This document shows, in pieces, positions 17,928 through 27,082 of a stretch of DNA of 64,000 nt. The position numbers and the translations under genes are program-made. Position 1 is the stretch's first letter, and each line of letters opens with the position of its first letter. The notes beneath the pieces were generated by a model. That model had not been told where the DNA came from. It did not search any database and was given only the letters and a program-made list of their open reading frames with translations. Source of the DNA: Variovorax ginsengisoli (lineage in GTDB: Bacteria; Pseudomonadota; Gammaproteobacteria; Burkholderiales; Burkholderiaceae_C); the NCBI RefSeq assembly GCF_006438845.1, contig NZ_RCZJ01000001.1, positions 62,001 to 126,000 on the forward strand, given 5' to 3'.

Positions 17928-18739
17928 AGCAAGGCTCCTAGGTAGGTCGAGGGTTCGTCGTTGGGTGGAGAAGCATCGGGAGTTCGACGCCGAAGTCCTT
18001 CGTTCTTCGCCATGCTTGTATGCAAGACGCGTGCCTTGGTCTTGTCGTTCCGCTGGGTGCCTTGAAGGGGGGCCAGCGCATCGCGCAGGTGCGCGAGCGG
18101 ATCGTTCTGGGCTTGCAGGCGCAGTGCCGAGTGCACCGTGCCGATGTGCTCCGCCATGAGCGCCTCGGCTTCCGCGGCGTCGCCTCGCGCCAGTGCGTCG
18201 ACGATGCGCACGTGGTCTTCGCACGACTGCGCGGCATCGTGCGTGGACTGGTAGAGCATCGCGATCAGCGTGGTGCGCGCAGTGAAGTCGCGCAGCGTGT
18301 CGGCCAGCAGGGTGTTGCCCAGGCACTCGGCCAGGCAAACATGGAAATCGCCCAGGAGGAAGCTGCGGGCGCCGACGTCCGTGCCCTTGATGGCGGCCTT
18401 TTCACGCTGCAAGTGCAGCTTGAGCCGCCGCAACGCCAGCTTGTCGATGCTGCCCGCCTTGCCCGAACTGCGGATGAGGCCGACCTCGATCACCCGGCGG
18501 GCCTCGAAGGCTTCTCTCGCCTCGTCTTCGGAGGGCTCGATCACGAACCAGCCGCGCCTTGCCGAGACGGTGACGATGCCGCGAGCGGCCAGGCGGGTGA
18601 GCGCTTCGCGAACGATGGTGCGGCTGCAGTCGAACAGCATGGCAAGCTGCTGTTCGCCAAGGCGCGAGCCCGGCCCCAGCTTGCGTGCCATCACCGCTTC
18701 GACGATGCGTGCACTGATTTCGGAGGCGGAGATGGGCAT
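17924..18739 (-). CDS. GntR-family regulator, FCD (FadR-C) subfamily
   Basis: The protein has 271 residues. A winged helix-turn-helix (about 8-72, LGEQQLAMLFDCSRTIVREALTRL) is followed by an all-helical FCD ligand domain. That domain includes the metal-binding-type histidines in LLGDFHVCLAE, CEDHVRIVDALARGD and MAEHIGTVHSALRL. The C-terminal 40 residues are low in similarity. FCD regulators respond to small organic acids or amino-acid-related ligands and usually repress the adjacent operon. The ATG at 18739 is chosen because homology begins there. Coupling to the transporter by ATGA overlap makes that operon its obvious target. Confidence 0.9.
   Translation of the reverse strand: MPISASEISARIVEAVMARKLGPGSRLGEQQLAMLFDCSRTIVREALTRLAARGIVTVSARRGWFVIEPSEDEAREAFEARRVIEVGLIRSSGKAGSIDKLALRRLKLHLQREKAAIKGTDVGARSFLLGDFHVCLAECLGNTLLADTLRDFTARTTLIAMLYQSTHDAAQSCEDHVRIVDALARGDAAEAEALMAEHIGTVHSALRLQAQNDPLAHLRDALAPLQGTQRNDKTKARVLHTSMAKNEGLRRRTPDASPPNDEPSTYLGALL
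18015..18026. promoter_or_regulatory. Candidate FCD-regulator operator upstream of the ABC operon
   Basis: CTTGTATGCAAG is palindromic except for the two central-flanking bases and resembles the TNGTATACNA-type sites of GntR/FCD regulators. It is 11/12 identical to a site in front of the regulator gene itself. It lies within the 3' part of the regulator coding region, 88-99 bases before the binding-protein start. Confidence 0.5.
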
Positions 18740-18767
18740 GAGACTGATCGAGCAGATTTCATGCCTG

Positions 18768-18779
18768 CTGGTATGCAAG
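18768..18779. promoter_or_regulatory. Candidate FCD-regulator operator upstream of its own gene
   Basis: CTGGTATGCAAG lies 29-40 bases upstream of the regulator start codon in the divergent gap shared with the GGDEF gene. It differs at one base from the site at 18015-18026. The position fits autoregulation. Confidence 0.5.
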
Positions 18780-18893
18780 CCGTGCGCACCAAGCCAGGGC
18801 TTTTCGCACGGATGCACCAATCCTGAGGGGGCCGGCGCGCTTCGCAGGCAGAATCCACCGCGGAACCCCGATTGCACCCCCGCCAGGTACCGT

Positions 18894-20666
18894 GTGAACA
18901 CCCCTCCGATCAGCTTCCCCGATGCACCGCATTGCGGCACACCCGATGCCGCCGTGACCTTGCTCGAGCCGGTGGCACAGGCGCTCGATGGGCTGGGCGT
19001 GGCGCTTTGCCTTTTCGACGACGCCGACACCACCCTGCTCTGGAACCGCAATTTTCTGCGCTTCTTTCCCGAGCACGCGTCCCATGTCCGCGTCGGCGAG
19101 CCCTACGCCCTGAACCTGCGCCGTTTCTACGAACACCGGCTCGATACCCGGGAAATGCCTCTGATCGAGCGCTACATTGCCGAGGGCCTGGTGCGCCATC
19201 GGGCGCAGCAGCGTCCGTTCGTCTTCGAGCATCGGGGCCGGCGGCTTTGCGTGGCGTCGTTGCCGATGCCGGGCGTCGGCCGCGTCCGGCTCTGGAAGGA
19301 AGAGGCGGCAGAGGGCTCGGAGGTCATCTCCGTTTTCGGTGGACTTCCGGGCGCGCCGGAGGTCGATGGCGCCGTGCTGTTCGACCATGTGCCCGACGGC
19401 GTCATGGTGACCGGCAGCGACAACCGCATCCTCTGGGTCAACGAACCGTTCGTCGCCATGTACGGACTGGCCAATCGCCAAGCCGCGCTCGGTCTGCGCT
19501 TCGATGAAGCCTATCGCCGCACCTGGGAAGGTCTGCGCGCCGATGCGCCGTACACCGACCGCGCGCTGTTCGAGGAAGGACTGACGATCCTCGAGGAAAG
19601 CATGCGCTTCGCCGGCGCCCCCTTCGAACTGCCGCTGCCGGGCGCACGCTGGAGCCGCGTCATCGCGCAGCGCGGGCCCGACGGCAAGGGCGTGTTCGCG
19701 CATGTGGACATCAGTGTGCTCAAGCGCCAACAGCATCAGCTGGTGGAGGCCGAGCGGCGCGCGCGCGACAGCGAGACCCTGTTGCGCCAGAAGTCGGCCC
19801 TGCTCGAAGCCACGCTCGACCGCATGGAGCAAGGCATCGTGATGGTCAACGCCGATCGGGTGGTGGAAGTGTGCAACCGACGCGCCATGGAACTGCTCGA
19901 TCTGCCCGAGGCGCTGATGATGTCGCGCCCCCATTTCCAGCAGGTGCTCGACCATCAGTCCGCACAAGGCGAGTTCGCCGAGACGCCATCCGACGTGATG
20001 GCGTTCATTCAGGCCGGCGGCATCCTCGACACCACCCAACGCTACGAGCGCAGGCGGCCGGACGGGCGAGTGATCGAGATCTTCAGCGTGCCCATGGAGG
20101 GCGGGGGGGTGGTGCGGACCTATACCGACATCAGCAGCCGCCGGCGCGACGAGGAACGCATCCGCCACCTGGCCCGCCACGACGGCCTGACCTCGCTGTT
20201 CAAACGCGAGGTGTTCCTCGAACACCTGGCCGCGGCCGTCGCAGGCACGCAGCAGGGCGGTGAGCCCTTCGCGGTGCACTACATCGACATCGACAATTTC
20301 AAGCCGATCAACGACCGCTTCGGCCACGCGGTAGGCGACAAGGTCCTGGTCCTCGTGGCCGATGCCATGCGGCGGACGGCCTCCCATGGCGAGGTGCTGG
20401 CGCGTTTGGGGGGCGATGAGTTCGCGGTGCTGCAGTACCGGACGGCGGAGCCGTCGGCCGCGCGAGCGCTGGCCGAATGCATTCTTTCGGCGCTCGCCGA
20501 GCCGATGCAGATCGAGGGAAACGCGTTGGCGTTGGGCGCCTCGATCGGCATTGCCATCCACGTTCCCGGGGAAGACGACCCCGACCTGCTGATGCGTCGA
20601 GCCGACAGCGCCATGTACGCCGTCAAGGCCCAGGGCGCGCCTGGCATCCGGATCTTCGAAGGGTAG
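18894..20666 (+). CDS. PAS-domain diguanylate cyclase
   Basis: The protein has about 590 residues if it starts at the GTG at 18894; the frame has no convincing ATG near the start of similarity, and AGG lies just upstream. It has no membrane segments. An N-terminal PAS-7 type sensor (CLFDDADTTLLWNRNF), a second PAS (HVPDGVMVTGSDNRILWVN) and a third PAS-7 segment (MEQGIVMVNADRVVEVCNRRAMELL) precede the GGDEF domain. That domain contains DIDNFKPINDRFGHAVGD and the intact active-site motif GGDEF near residue 506. It should make cyclic-di-GMP. I see no clear RxxD inhibitory site and no EAL domain. The ligand is unknown. Confidence 0.87.
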   Translation: MNTPPISFPDAPHCGTPDAAVTLLEPVAQALDGLGVALCLFDDADTTLLWNRNFLRFFPEHASHVRVGEPYALNLRRFYEHRLDTREMPLIERYIAEGLVRHRAQQRPFVFEHRGRRLCVASLPMPGVGRVRLWKEEAAEGSEVISVFGGLPGAPEVDGAVLFDHVPDGVMVTGSDNRILWVNEPFVAMYGLANRQAALGLRFDEAYRRTWEGLRADAPYTDRALFEEGLTILEESMRFAGAPFELPLPGARWSRVIAQRGPDGKGVFAHVDISVLKRQQHQLVEAERRARDSETLLRQKSALLEATLDRMEQGIVMVNADRVVEVCNRRAMELLDLPEALMMSRPHFQQVLDHQSAQGEFAETPSDVMAFIQAGGILDTTQRYERRRPDGRVIEIFSVPMEGGGVVRTYTDISSRRRDEERIRHLARHDGLTSLFKREVFLEHLAAAVAGTQQGGEPFAVHYIDIDNFKPINDRFGHAVGDKVLVLVADAMRRTASHGEVLARLGGDEFAVLQYRTAEPSAARALAECILSALAEPMQIEGNALALGASIGIAIHVPGEDDPDLLMRRADSAMYAVKAQGAPGIRIFEG

Positions 20667-20667
20667 G

Positions 20668-20687
20668 GCGCCGCCTGCGCGCGGCGC
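20668..20687. terminator. GC-only hairpin in a convergent gap, possible terminator
   Basis: GCGCCGC (20668-20674) pairs with GCGGCGC (20681-20687) around a six-base loop, directly after the GGDEF stop and before the convergent osmC-like stop. No T-run follows on either strand, so the terminator call is weak. Confidence 0.35.
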
Positions 20688-20697
20688 GCCGGGAGGG

Positions 20698-21135
20698 TCA
20701 GCCTTGCAGCGTCGCCTTCAGCGTGATCTCCGGCACCGACGCCAGCGCCTTCGAGAGTGGGCAGGCTTCCTTGGCGCCTTTCGCGATGGCCTGGAACTTG
20801 GCCTCGTCGATGCCCGGGATGCTGGCGTCGAGTTCCAGCGCGATGCGATCGATCTTGAAGCCCTCGCCATCCTTCACCAGCCGCACCGCAGCCCGTGTAT
20901 CGATCGCGGTGGCGGCCAGTCCTTCGGCTTCGAGCGCGAAGGCGAAGGCCATGGTGAAGCAGGCCGCATGCGCTGCGCCCACGATCTCCTCGGGGTTGGT
21001 GCCCTTGCGATCGTCGCCGAAGCGGCTCGCGAAGCCGTAGGGATAGTCTTTGAGCGCGCCGGTCTCCGTGCTGACCTTGCCCTGACCGGTCTTGCCGGCA
21101 CCTTCCCAATGCACGCTTGCTTTCTTGTCTGCCAT
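20698..21135 (-). CDS. OsmC-family peroxiredoxin
   Basis: The protein has 145 residues. The two redox cysteines typical of OsmC/Ohr proteins are present: Cys59 in GAAHAACFTMAFAFALE and Cys125 in KEACPLSKAL. The start MADKKASVHWEG is behind a good ribosome site (AGGAG, seven bases before ATG). The arrangement fits OsmC rather than Ohr (ETGALKDYPYGFASRF). Such enzymes reduce organic hydroperoxides in the cytoplasm using dihydrolipoamide or thiols. It is transcribed alone, divergent from an acyl-CoA ligase gene. Confidence 0.92.
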   Translation of the reverse strand: MADKKASVHWEGAGKTGQGKVSTETGALKDYPYGFASRFGDDRKGTNPEEIVGAAHAACFTMAFAFALEAEGLAATAIDTRAAVRLVKDGEGFKIDRIALELDASIPGIDEAKFQAIAKGAKEACPLSKALASVPEITLKATLQG

Positions 21136-21338
21136 GTGAACTCCTGTTTCAGTGGAACGAAGGGCATTCCTTTTAGAGCAGAACCGACGGGCCGTCTGTC
21201 GGTGCGAAGCGCCCCCGGGCCGGCGTATTGCGGCGACGGGTGCCAGGTGGCGGCGTCGCGAAGGCGACGGCCTGGGGGCTTCCCCCATTCGGCAGCAGCG
21301 CGCGGCAACGTACGCTCGCATCCTTGTCTGGAGACCCC

Positions 21339-23033
21339 ATGGACCGACCGCATCACAAGTTCTGGCCGCAGCGCCTGCCCCGTGCCATCACCGTGCCCGC
21401 CACCTCGCTCTGGCACAACCTCGCGACCAGTGCGGCCCGTTACCCGACCAAGGCGGCGCTGGTGTTCTTCGGTCGAACCATCAGCTACCGCGAGCTGGTC
21501 GACCAGGCCGAGCGCCTGGCCGGCACGCTGCAGGCGCTGGGCGTGCAGCGGGGCGACCGCGTGGTGCTGGACATGCAGAACTGCCCGCAGCTGGTGATCG
21601 CGCATTTCGCCATCCTGCGCGCCAACGCGGTGGTGGTGCCGGTCAATCCGATGAACCGCGCCGAGGAGCTCAAGCACTACATCGTCGACCCCGACGCCAA
21701 GGTCGCGTTCACCACCGGCGATCTGGCGGCCGAACTGGCCAAGGCCAGCAACGCGCTGGAGCCGGCGCAACGGCTGGCGCACCTGATCGTCACGCAGTTC
21801 ACGGACGCCTTCGATGCCGACGTCAGCGGCGACGAAGCGCCGGCGCCGGCCTGGCGCGACTGGCTGCTGGCCCGCCATCCACTGCCCGCGCTCGATGGCG
21901 GCGAAGCCATGCACTGGCAGGACGCGCTCGACGCAGGCCACGTGCCGCCGCCGCACACCGTGGGCGCGGATGACATGGCGCTGCTGCCCTACACCAGCGG
22001 CACCACCGGCCTGCCCAAGGGCTGCGTGCATCATCATTCGAGCCTGATGCACAACGCGGTCGCGAGCCAGCTCTGGGGCTCGGTGTCGCATGAGGCGGTG
22101 GTCCTGGCGGTGGTGCCGATGTTCCACATCACCGGCGTCGTGAGCATGATGCATACCGCCATCTACGCGGGTGCCACGCTGGTCGTCATGCCGCGCTGGG
22201 ATCGCGAGGTCGCGGGTCGGCTGATCTCGCTGCGCAAGGTCACGAGCTGGACCAACATCCCGACGATGGTGATCGACCTGATGGGCAGCCCCAACTTTGC
22301 GAGCTTCGACCTGAGCAGCCTGATGTACATCGGCGGCGGCGGTGCCGCGATGCCGCAGGCGGTGGCGCAGCGGCTGTTCGAACAGTACGGCCTGCGCTAC
22401 CAGGAGGGTTACGGTCTCACCGAAACCGCCGCGCCGTCGCACGCTCAGCCGTTCGAGAACCCCAAGCAGCAATGCCTGGGCATTCCGTTCATGAGCAGCG
22501 ATTCGCGCGTGGTCGACCCCGACACACTGCGCGAGCTCCCGCCCGGCGAATCCGGGGAGATCATCACCTGCGGGCCCGAGGTGTTCCAGGGCTACTGGAA
22601 GCGGCCCGACGCCACGGCCGCGGCCTTTGTCGACTTCGAGGGCAAGCGCTACTTCCGCACCGGCGACATGGGCCGGGTCGACGAAGACGGCTACTTCTTC
22701 ATGACCGACCGCCTCAAGCGGATGATCAACGCCAGCGGGTTCAAGGTCTGGCCGGCCGAGGTCGAGCTGCTGATGTTCAAGAACCCGGCCATCCAGGAAG
22801 CCTGCGTGATCGCGACCAAGGACGCCTACCGTGGCGAGTCGGTCAAGGCCATCGTGGTGCTGCGACCCACGCACCGGGACACGACCGAGCAGCAGATCAT
22901 CGACTGGTGCCGCGAGAACATGGCGGTCTACAAGACACCGCGCCAGGTGCAGTTCGTCGACGCGCTCCCCAAGAGCGGCGCGGGCAAGGTGATGTGGCGG
23001 CTGCTGCAGGAGAAGGAAGAGAGCGCGGCGTAG
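21339..23033 (+). CDS. Long-chain fatty-acid-CoA ligase-like AMP-forming enzyme
   Basis: The protein has 564 residues and belongs to the ANL adenylate-forming superfamily. The phosphate loop is YTSGTTGLPKG (218-228). YQEGYGLTETAAPSH, the hinge-region motif DRLKRMINASGFKVWPAEVE and the C-terminal lysine motif LPKSGAGKVMWR are all present. It activates a carboxylate as acyl-AMP and transfers it to CoA. Similarity in layout to long-chain/medium-chain acyl-CoA ligases of beta-oxidation suggests a fatty or aryl-alkyl acid. The ATG at 21339 is preceded by CTGGAG. No beta-oxidation gene is adjacent, so the substrate is uncertain. Confidence 0.9.
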   Translation: MDRPHHKFWPQRLPRAITVPATSLWHNLATSAARYPTKAALVFFGRTISYRELVDQAERLAGTLQALGVQRGDRVVLDMQNCPQLVIAHFAILRANAVVVPVNPMNRAEELKHYIVDPDAKVAFTTGDLAAELAKASNALEPAQRLAHLIVTQFTDAFDADVSGDEAPAPAWRDWLLARHPLPALDGGEAMHWQDALDAGHVPPPHTVGADDMALLPYTSGTTGLPKGCVHHHSSLMHNAVASQLWGSVSHEAVVLAVVPMFHITGVVSMMHTAIYAGATLVVMPRWDREVAGRLISLRKVTSWTNIPTMVIDLMGSPNFASFDLSSLMYIGGGGAAMPQAVAQRLFEQYGLRYQEGYGLTETAAPSHAQPFENPKQQCLGIPFMSSDSRVVDPDTLRELPPGESGEIITCGPEVFQGYWKRPDATAAAFVDFEGKRYFRTGDMGRVDEDGYFFMTDRLKRMINASGFKVWPAEVELLMFKNPAIQEACVIATKDAYRGESVKAIVVLRPTHRDTTEQQIIDWCRENMAVYKTPRQVQFVDALPKSGAGKVMWRLLQEKEESAA

Positions 23034-23057
23034 GGACGCCAGGGACACGCTGGCGGG

Positions 23058-24389
23058 CTACGACTCGCCCTTGCCCGCCCCGTCCGCGTCGGCCACGACC
23101 CGTGCATAGCGCCGAAAGCTCCAGTACGCGCTGGCCCAGTCCATCAGCACGACCAGCCGGTTGCGGAAGCCGATCAGGAAATAGACGTGCGCGAACAGCC
23201 AGAAAAGCCAGGCGAGCTTGCCGCTGAAGCGCAGCGGGCCGAGCGGCGTTTCGAGGTCGACCACGGCGGAGTTGCGGCCGATGGTCGCGAGGTTTCCGTA
23301 GTCGGCATAACGGAAGGCGCGCGTGGGCTGGCCGGCGATGCGGTGTAGCACGTTGGCAGCAGCCGTCCGGCCCATTTGCTTGGCTGCCGGTGAGACGCCG
23401 GGCACCGGCTTGGGCGCCTTGCCGGGCACGTGGCTCATCGCGGCGGCAAGGTCGCCGACCACGCTGATTTCCGGGTGGCCCGCCAGGCTGAGATCGGGTT
23501 GCACGCGCACCCGTCCGGCGCGGTCGGTCTCGGCACCGGTGGCAGTGGCCAGTAGCTTGCCGAGCGGCGAAGCCGCCACGCCGGCGGCCCATACCACGCA
23601 GTGGCTGGGGATGCGCTCGCTGCCGTTCGCCGTCGCGATGTCGAGCCCGGTCGCGTCGATCGACGTCACCTTGGCATCGAGCCGCACCTTGACGCCGAGC
23701 CGTTCGAGCTGCGCCTTCGCCTTCTGGCTCAACCCCTCGGGCATGGCCTGCAGCACGCGCGGCCCACCCTCGATCAACAGCACCTCGGCGCTGGCCGGGT
23801 CGATGCGGCGAAACTCGCCTTCGAGCGTGTGACGGGCAATTTCCGCCAGCGTGCCGGCCATCTCGACGCCGGTCGGGCCGCCGCCGATCACGGCGAAGGT
23901 CAGCAACGCGCGGCGGCGCACCGGGTCCTGCTCCTTCTCGGCCGCCTCGAAGGACATCAGCACGTGGCGGCGGATCGCGAAGGCGTCGGCCAGGGTCTTG
24001 AGCCCCGGTGCGTGTGTGGCCCAGGCGTCGTTGCCGAAGTAGCTGTGGGTCGCGCCTGCCGCGACGATCAGGTGGTCGTAGCCGATGCGCAGGCCATCCT
24101 TCAAGCGCACGGCGCGCTCGGCGGGCAAGATCGCGTCCACCTCGCCCAGCAGGGTCGTGATGTTGCGCTGCCCACGAAACAGCAGCCGCGTGGGCGCGGC
24201 GATCGACGGCGCGGCCAGTCCGGCCGTGGCGACCTGGTAGAGCAGCGGCTGAAAAAGGTGATGGTTGGTCTTTTCGACGACGGTCACGTCGACGTCGGCA
24301 CGCTGCAGCCGGCGAGCGGCTTCGAGGCCACCGAAACCGCAGCCGACGATGAGGACATGAGGGCGGCGGTCGAGGGCAGGCATGCGCAT
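23058..24389 (-). CDS. NAD(P)H dehydrogenase type II-like FAD oxidoreductase
   Basis: The protein has 443 residues. An N-terminal FAD-binding GCGFGGLEAARRL motif, NHHLFQPLLYQVATAGL (the NDH-2 family signature), an NAD-binding GGGPTGVEMAGTLAE motif and GDLAAAM near the FAD ring are present. The C-terminal region has a hydrophobic stretch (KLAWLFWLFAHVYFLIGFRNR) that would sit on the inner membrane. NDH-2 passes electrons from NADH to quinone without pumping protons. Two ATG codons (24389, 24383) are possible. The gene ends 24 bases from the convergent ligase gene and is divergent from egtB. Confidence 0.9.
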   Translation of the reverse strand: MRMPALDRRPHVLIVGCGFGGLEAARRLQRADVDVTVVEKTNHHLFQPLLYQVATAGLAAPSIAAPTRLLFRGQRNITTLLGEVDAILPAERAVRLKDGLRIGYDHLIVAAGATHSYFGNDAWATHAPGLKTLADAFAIRRHVLMSFEAAEKEQDPVRRRALLTFAVIGGGPTGVEMAGTLAEIARHTLEGEFRRIDPASAEVLLIEGGPRVLQAMPEGLSQKAKAQLERLGVKVRLDAKVTSIDATGLDIATANGSERIPSHCVVWAAGVAASPLGKLLATATGAETDRAGRVRVQPDLSLAGHPEISVVGDLAAAMSHVPGKAPKPVPGVSPAAKQMGRTAAANVLHRIAGQPTRAFRYADYGNLATIGRNSAVVDLETPLGPLRFSGKLAWLFWLFAHVYFLIGFRNRLVVLMDWASAYWSFRRYARVVADADGAGKGES

Positions 24390-24511
24390 CCGGGCATTAT
24401 GGTCAGCCTCGCAGCCCCGCCGATTTGGTGCCAGGTGCGAGCGCGTGCTTGTCCTACGGACGCATGACGACGCCATCGACTACAACGCCCGATGCGACAT
24501 TTGGAGACCCC

Positions 24512-25762
24512 ATGAAGTTATCCCGCCCGAGCACTCAGGCGCCCGATGCTCTGCGTGACGCCTACCGCGCGGTGCGTGCAGCCAGCCTCGATCTCGCGGC
24601 GCCGCTGTCGGCAGAAGACCAGTGCATCCAGTCGATGCCCGATGCCAGTCCGACCAAGTGGCACCTCGCCCACACCACCTGGTTCTTCGAGACGGTGCTG
24701 CTCCAGCCGCATGCCAGCGGCTACCAGCCCTTCGACCCGCGTTTCCAATACCTTTTCAACTCGTACTACGAGGCGTTGGGTCCGCGCCATCCTCGTCCGC
24801 ATCGCGGCTTGCTCACTCGCCCGTCCGTCGACGAGGTGCAGGCCTACCGTGCGCACGTCGACGCTGGCGTCGAGCGCTTACTCGACACGATCGACGAGGC
24901 GGCGTGGGCCGTCGTGGCACCGATCTTGTCCCTGGGCCTTCACCATGAGCAGCAGCACCAGGAGCTGCTCGTCACCGACATCCTGCACGCCCTCTCCTGC
25001 AACCCGCTGCTGCCCGCCTACCGCGCCAGCGCCAGCCCCGCATTGCGCCTGGCCACGGTGGCGCCCGCGATGCAGTGGCGCGCCCAACCGGGCGGGCACA
25101 TCGAGGTCGGCCATGGCGGCGACGGGTTCGCCTTCGACAACGAAACCCCGCGGCATCGCGTGCTGCTGCGGCCCTACGCCATTGCCGATCGGGTGGTGAG
25201 TTGCGGTGACTACGCGCAATTTATTGCAGACGGCGGCTACCAGCGGCCCGAGCTCTGGCTGTCCGACGGATGGGCCGCCGTGCAAGCGCAGGGCTGGCGT
25301 GCGCCGGCCTACTGGCTGGCACCCGATGATCCGCGCCTGGTCTATCAGCCGGGCACGACCGTCGGGTGGCAGGTGTTCGGCGTGCACGGAGTGCGCCCGC
25401 TCGCCCATGAAGCGCCGGTGGCGCAGCTGAGCTTCTACGAGGCGGCGGCTTACGCCGAGTGGGCGGGTGCACGGCTGCCGACAGAGTTCGAGTGGGAGGC
25501 GGCCTGCGCCGATACCGGCATGACCGAGATGACAGGGCATGTCTGGCAATGGACCCGGTCTTCCTACGACCCGTACCCTGGCTTCCGCCCGCTCCCGGGC
25601 GTGGCCGCCGAATACAACGGCAAGTTCATGGTCGGCCAGCTGGTGCTGCGCGGCGGCAGCGTGGCGACACCGCCCGGCCACACCCGCGCGAGCTATCGCA
25701 ACTTCTTCCCGCCGGCCGCTCGCTGGCAGTTTTCGGGGCTGCGGCTCGCGAAGGATCTTTGA
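24512..25762 (+). CDS. egtB: Ergothioneine biosynthesis protein EgtB (sulfoxide synthase)
   Basis: The protein has 416 residues. The N-terminal DinB_2 domain holds the three iron-binding histidines, His51 (KWHLAHTTW) and His145/His149 (LHHEQQHQELL), spaced as in mycobacterial EgtB. The C-terminal formylglycine-generating-enzyme-like domain has the pattern TGHVWQWTRSSY, VLRGGSVATPP and RASYRNFFPPAARWQFSGLRL. It joins hercynine to a cysteine donor with O2, giving a sulfoxide. The ATG at 24512 follows GGAGACCCC; an in-frame ATG at 24464 is an alternative. It overlaps egtD by one base. Whether the donor is cysteine or gamma-glutamylcysteine cannot be told here. Confidence 0.93.
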   Translation: MKLSRPSTQAPDALRDAYRAVRAASLDLAAPLSAEDQCIQSMPDASPTKWHLAHTTWFFETVLLQPHASGYQPFDPRFQYLFNSYYEALGPRHPRPHRGLLTRPSVDEVQAYRAHVDAGVERLLDTIDEAAWAVVAPILSLGLHHEQQHQELLVTDILHALSCNPLLPAYRASASPALRLATVAPAMQWRAQPGGHIEVGHGGDGFAFDNETPRHRVLLRPYAIADRVVSCGDYAQFIADGGYQRPELWLSDGWAAVQAQGWRAPAYWLAPDDPRLVYQPGTTVGWQVFGVHGVRPLAHEAPVAQLSFYEAAAYAEWAGARLPTEFEWEAACADTGMTEMTGHVWQWTRSSYDPYPGFRPLPGVAAEYNGKFMVGQLVLRGGSVATPPGHTRASYRNFFPPAARWQFSGLRLAKDL

Positions 25763-26754
25763 TGCGCAATCCCGCCACCCTGCCGCGCGACGTGGCACGC
25801 GCGCCGGAGCAAGCCCAGGCTGCCACCAGCGAATTCGGCCGCGAACTGCGCGCCGGGCTGTCGCGCCGCATGCGCAGCGTTTCGCCGAAGTTTTTCTACG
25901 ACGTCGAAGGCTCGGCGCTGTTCGACCGCATCTGCGACCTGCCCGAGTACTACCCGACGCGCACCGAGCTGCGCATCCTCACCGACCGCGCCGGCGAGAT
26001 TGCCGCGCAAATCGGTCCGAATGCCGAGATCATCGAGTTCGGCGCCGGTTCGCTGACCAAGGTGCGGCTGCTGCTCGACGCACTCGAAACGCCGCGTCGC
26101 TACGTGCCGATCGACATCTCCGGCGAGCATCTCGAGGCCGCGGCCGCGCGCTTGCGGGCCGATTACCCCCAACTGGCCGTGCAGCCGGTGGCCGCCGACT
26201 ACACGATGCCGCTGGTGCTGCCGGCCCAGGCCGAGGGCGCCGGGCGGCGCGTTGGGTTCTTTCCGGGTTCGACACTCGGCAACTTCACGCCTGACGAGGC
26301 CCTGGCGTTTCTGCAACTGTCGGCGCGTCTGCTGCGCGGCGGCGGGCTGCTGCTCGGCGTCGACCTGGTGAAGGACCCCGCGCTGCTGCACGCCGCCTAC
26401 AACGACGCGCAGGGCGTGACGGCTGCGTTCAACCTCAACCTCTTGCGCCGCGCCAACGCCGAACTGCAAACCGACTTCGACGTCGACGGATTCACCCATG
26501 CCGCGTTCTACAACGCGCCGTTGCAACGCATCGAGATGCATCTGGTGAGCCGCCGGGCGCAGACCGTGACGCTCGACGGCGAAGCGTTCGCCTTCGCGGA
26601 GGGCGAGACCATCCACACCGAGCACTCGCACAAGTTCACCATCGACGGCTTGCGCTCGCTGGCCATCAAGGCGGGGTTCACGCCCGCGGCCGTCTGGACG
26701 GATCCCGATCGCCTCTTCAGCGTGCACTGGCTTCAGGCGCCGGCGGCACAATAG
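25762..26754 (+). CDS. egtD: L-histidine N-alpha-methyltransferase EgtD
   Basis: The protein has 330 residues, close to the usual length. SPKFFYDVEGSALFDRIC, PEYYPTRTE, the SAM loop IEFGAGSLTKVRLLLDAL, the active-site stretch FFPGSTLGNFTPDEA and the end ETIHTEHSHKFTIDGLRSLA are diagnostic. EgtD trimethylates histidine to hercynine, the substrate of EgtB. The start ATG shares a base with the EgtB stop (TGATG). Together the two genes give the minimal ergothioneine pathway; EgtA, EgtC and EgtE are not adjacent, and gshA lies about 15 kb downstream. Confidence 0.95.
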   Translation: MRNPATLPRDVARAPEQAQAATSEFGRELRAGLSRRMRSVSPKFFYDVEGSALFDRICDLPEYYPTRTELRILTDRAGEIAAQIGPNAEIIEFGAGSLTKVRLLLDALETPRRYVPIDISGEHLEAAAARLRADYPQLAVQPVAADYTMPLVLPAQAEGAGRRVGFFPGSTLGNFTPDEALAFLQLSARLLRGGGLLLGVDLVKDPALLHAAYNDAQGVTAAFNLNLLRRANAELQTDFDVDGFTHAAFYNAPLQRIEMHLVSRRAQTVTLDGEAFAFAEGETIHTEHSHKFTIDGLRSLAIKAGFTPAAVWTDPDRLFSVHWLQAPAAQ

Positions 26755-26800
26755 CGGCCGCGCCCGCGCAATGCGGGCGGTATCCCCGGAGATCTGGATC

Positions 26801-27082
26801 ATGAAAGCAACCTGGAACGGCGTCACCATCGCCGAGAGCGACGACACCGTCGTCGTCGAAGGCAATCACTACTTCCCGCTGAGTTCGCTCAAGCGCGAGC
26901 ATGTGACCTTCAGCAACCACAAGACCACCTGCCCCTGGAAGGGTTCGGCCAGCTACTACTCGCTGCTGGTCAACGGCGAACTCAACGCCGACGCCGCCTG
27001 GTATTACGCCGAGCCCAAGCCGGAGGCGGAGGAAATCAAGGACCGCGTCGCCTTCTGGAAGGGTGTGAAGGTCGAGGCGTGA
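26801..27082 (+). CDS. DUF427 family protein
   Basis: The protein has 93 residues. KATWNGVTIAESDDTVVVEGNHYFP, HKTTCPWKGSASYYSLLVNGE and AWYYAEPKPEAEEIKDRVAFWKGVKVE make up a full single DUF427 domain. The family is a small beta-rich fold of unknown biochemical role. The ATG at 26801 is chosen because homology begins there. Its stop overlaps the GTG start of the oxygenase gene that follows, so the two are translationally coupled; the oxygenase is a likely functional partner. Confidence 0.9.
   Translation: MKATWNGVTIAESDDTVVVEGNHYFPLSSLKREHVTFSNHKTTCPWKGSASYYSLLVNGELNADAAWYYAEPKPEAEEIKDRVAFWKGVKVEA

Noticed and set aside
23037..23055. CGCCAG...CTGGCG hairpin between the convergent ligase and NDH-2 genes as a terminator
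   Set aside because: Six-bp stem without a T-run on either strand; too weak to call.
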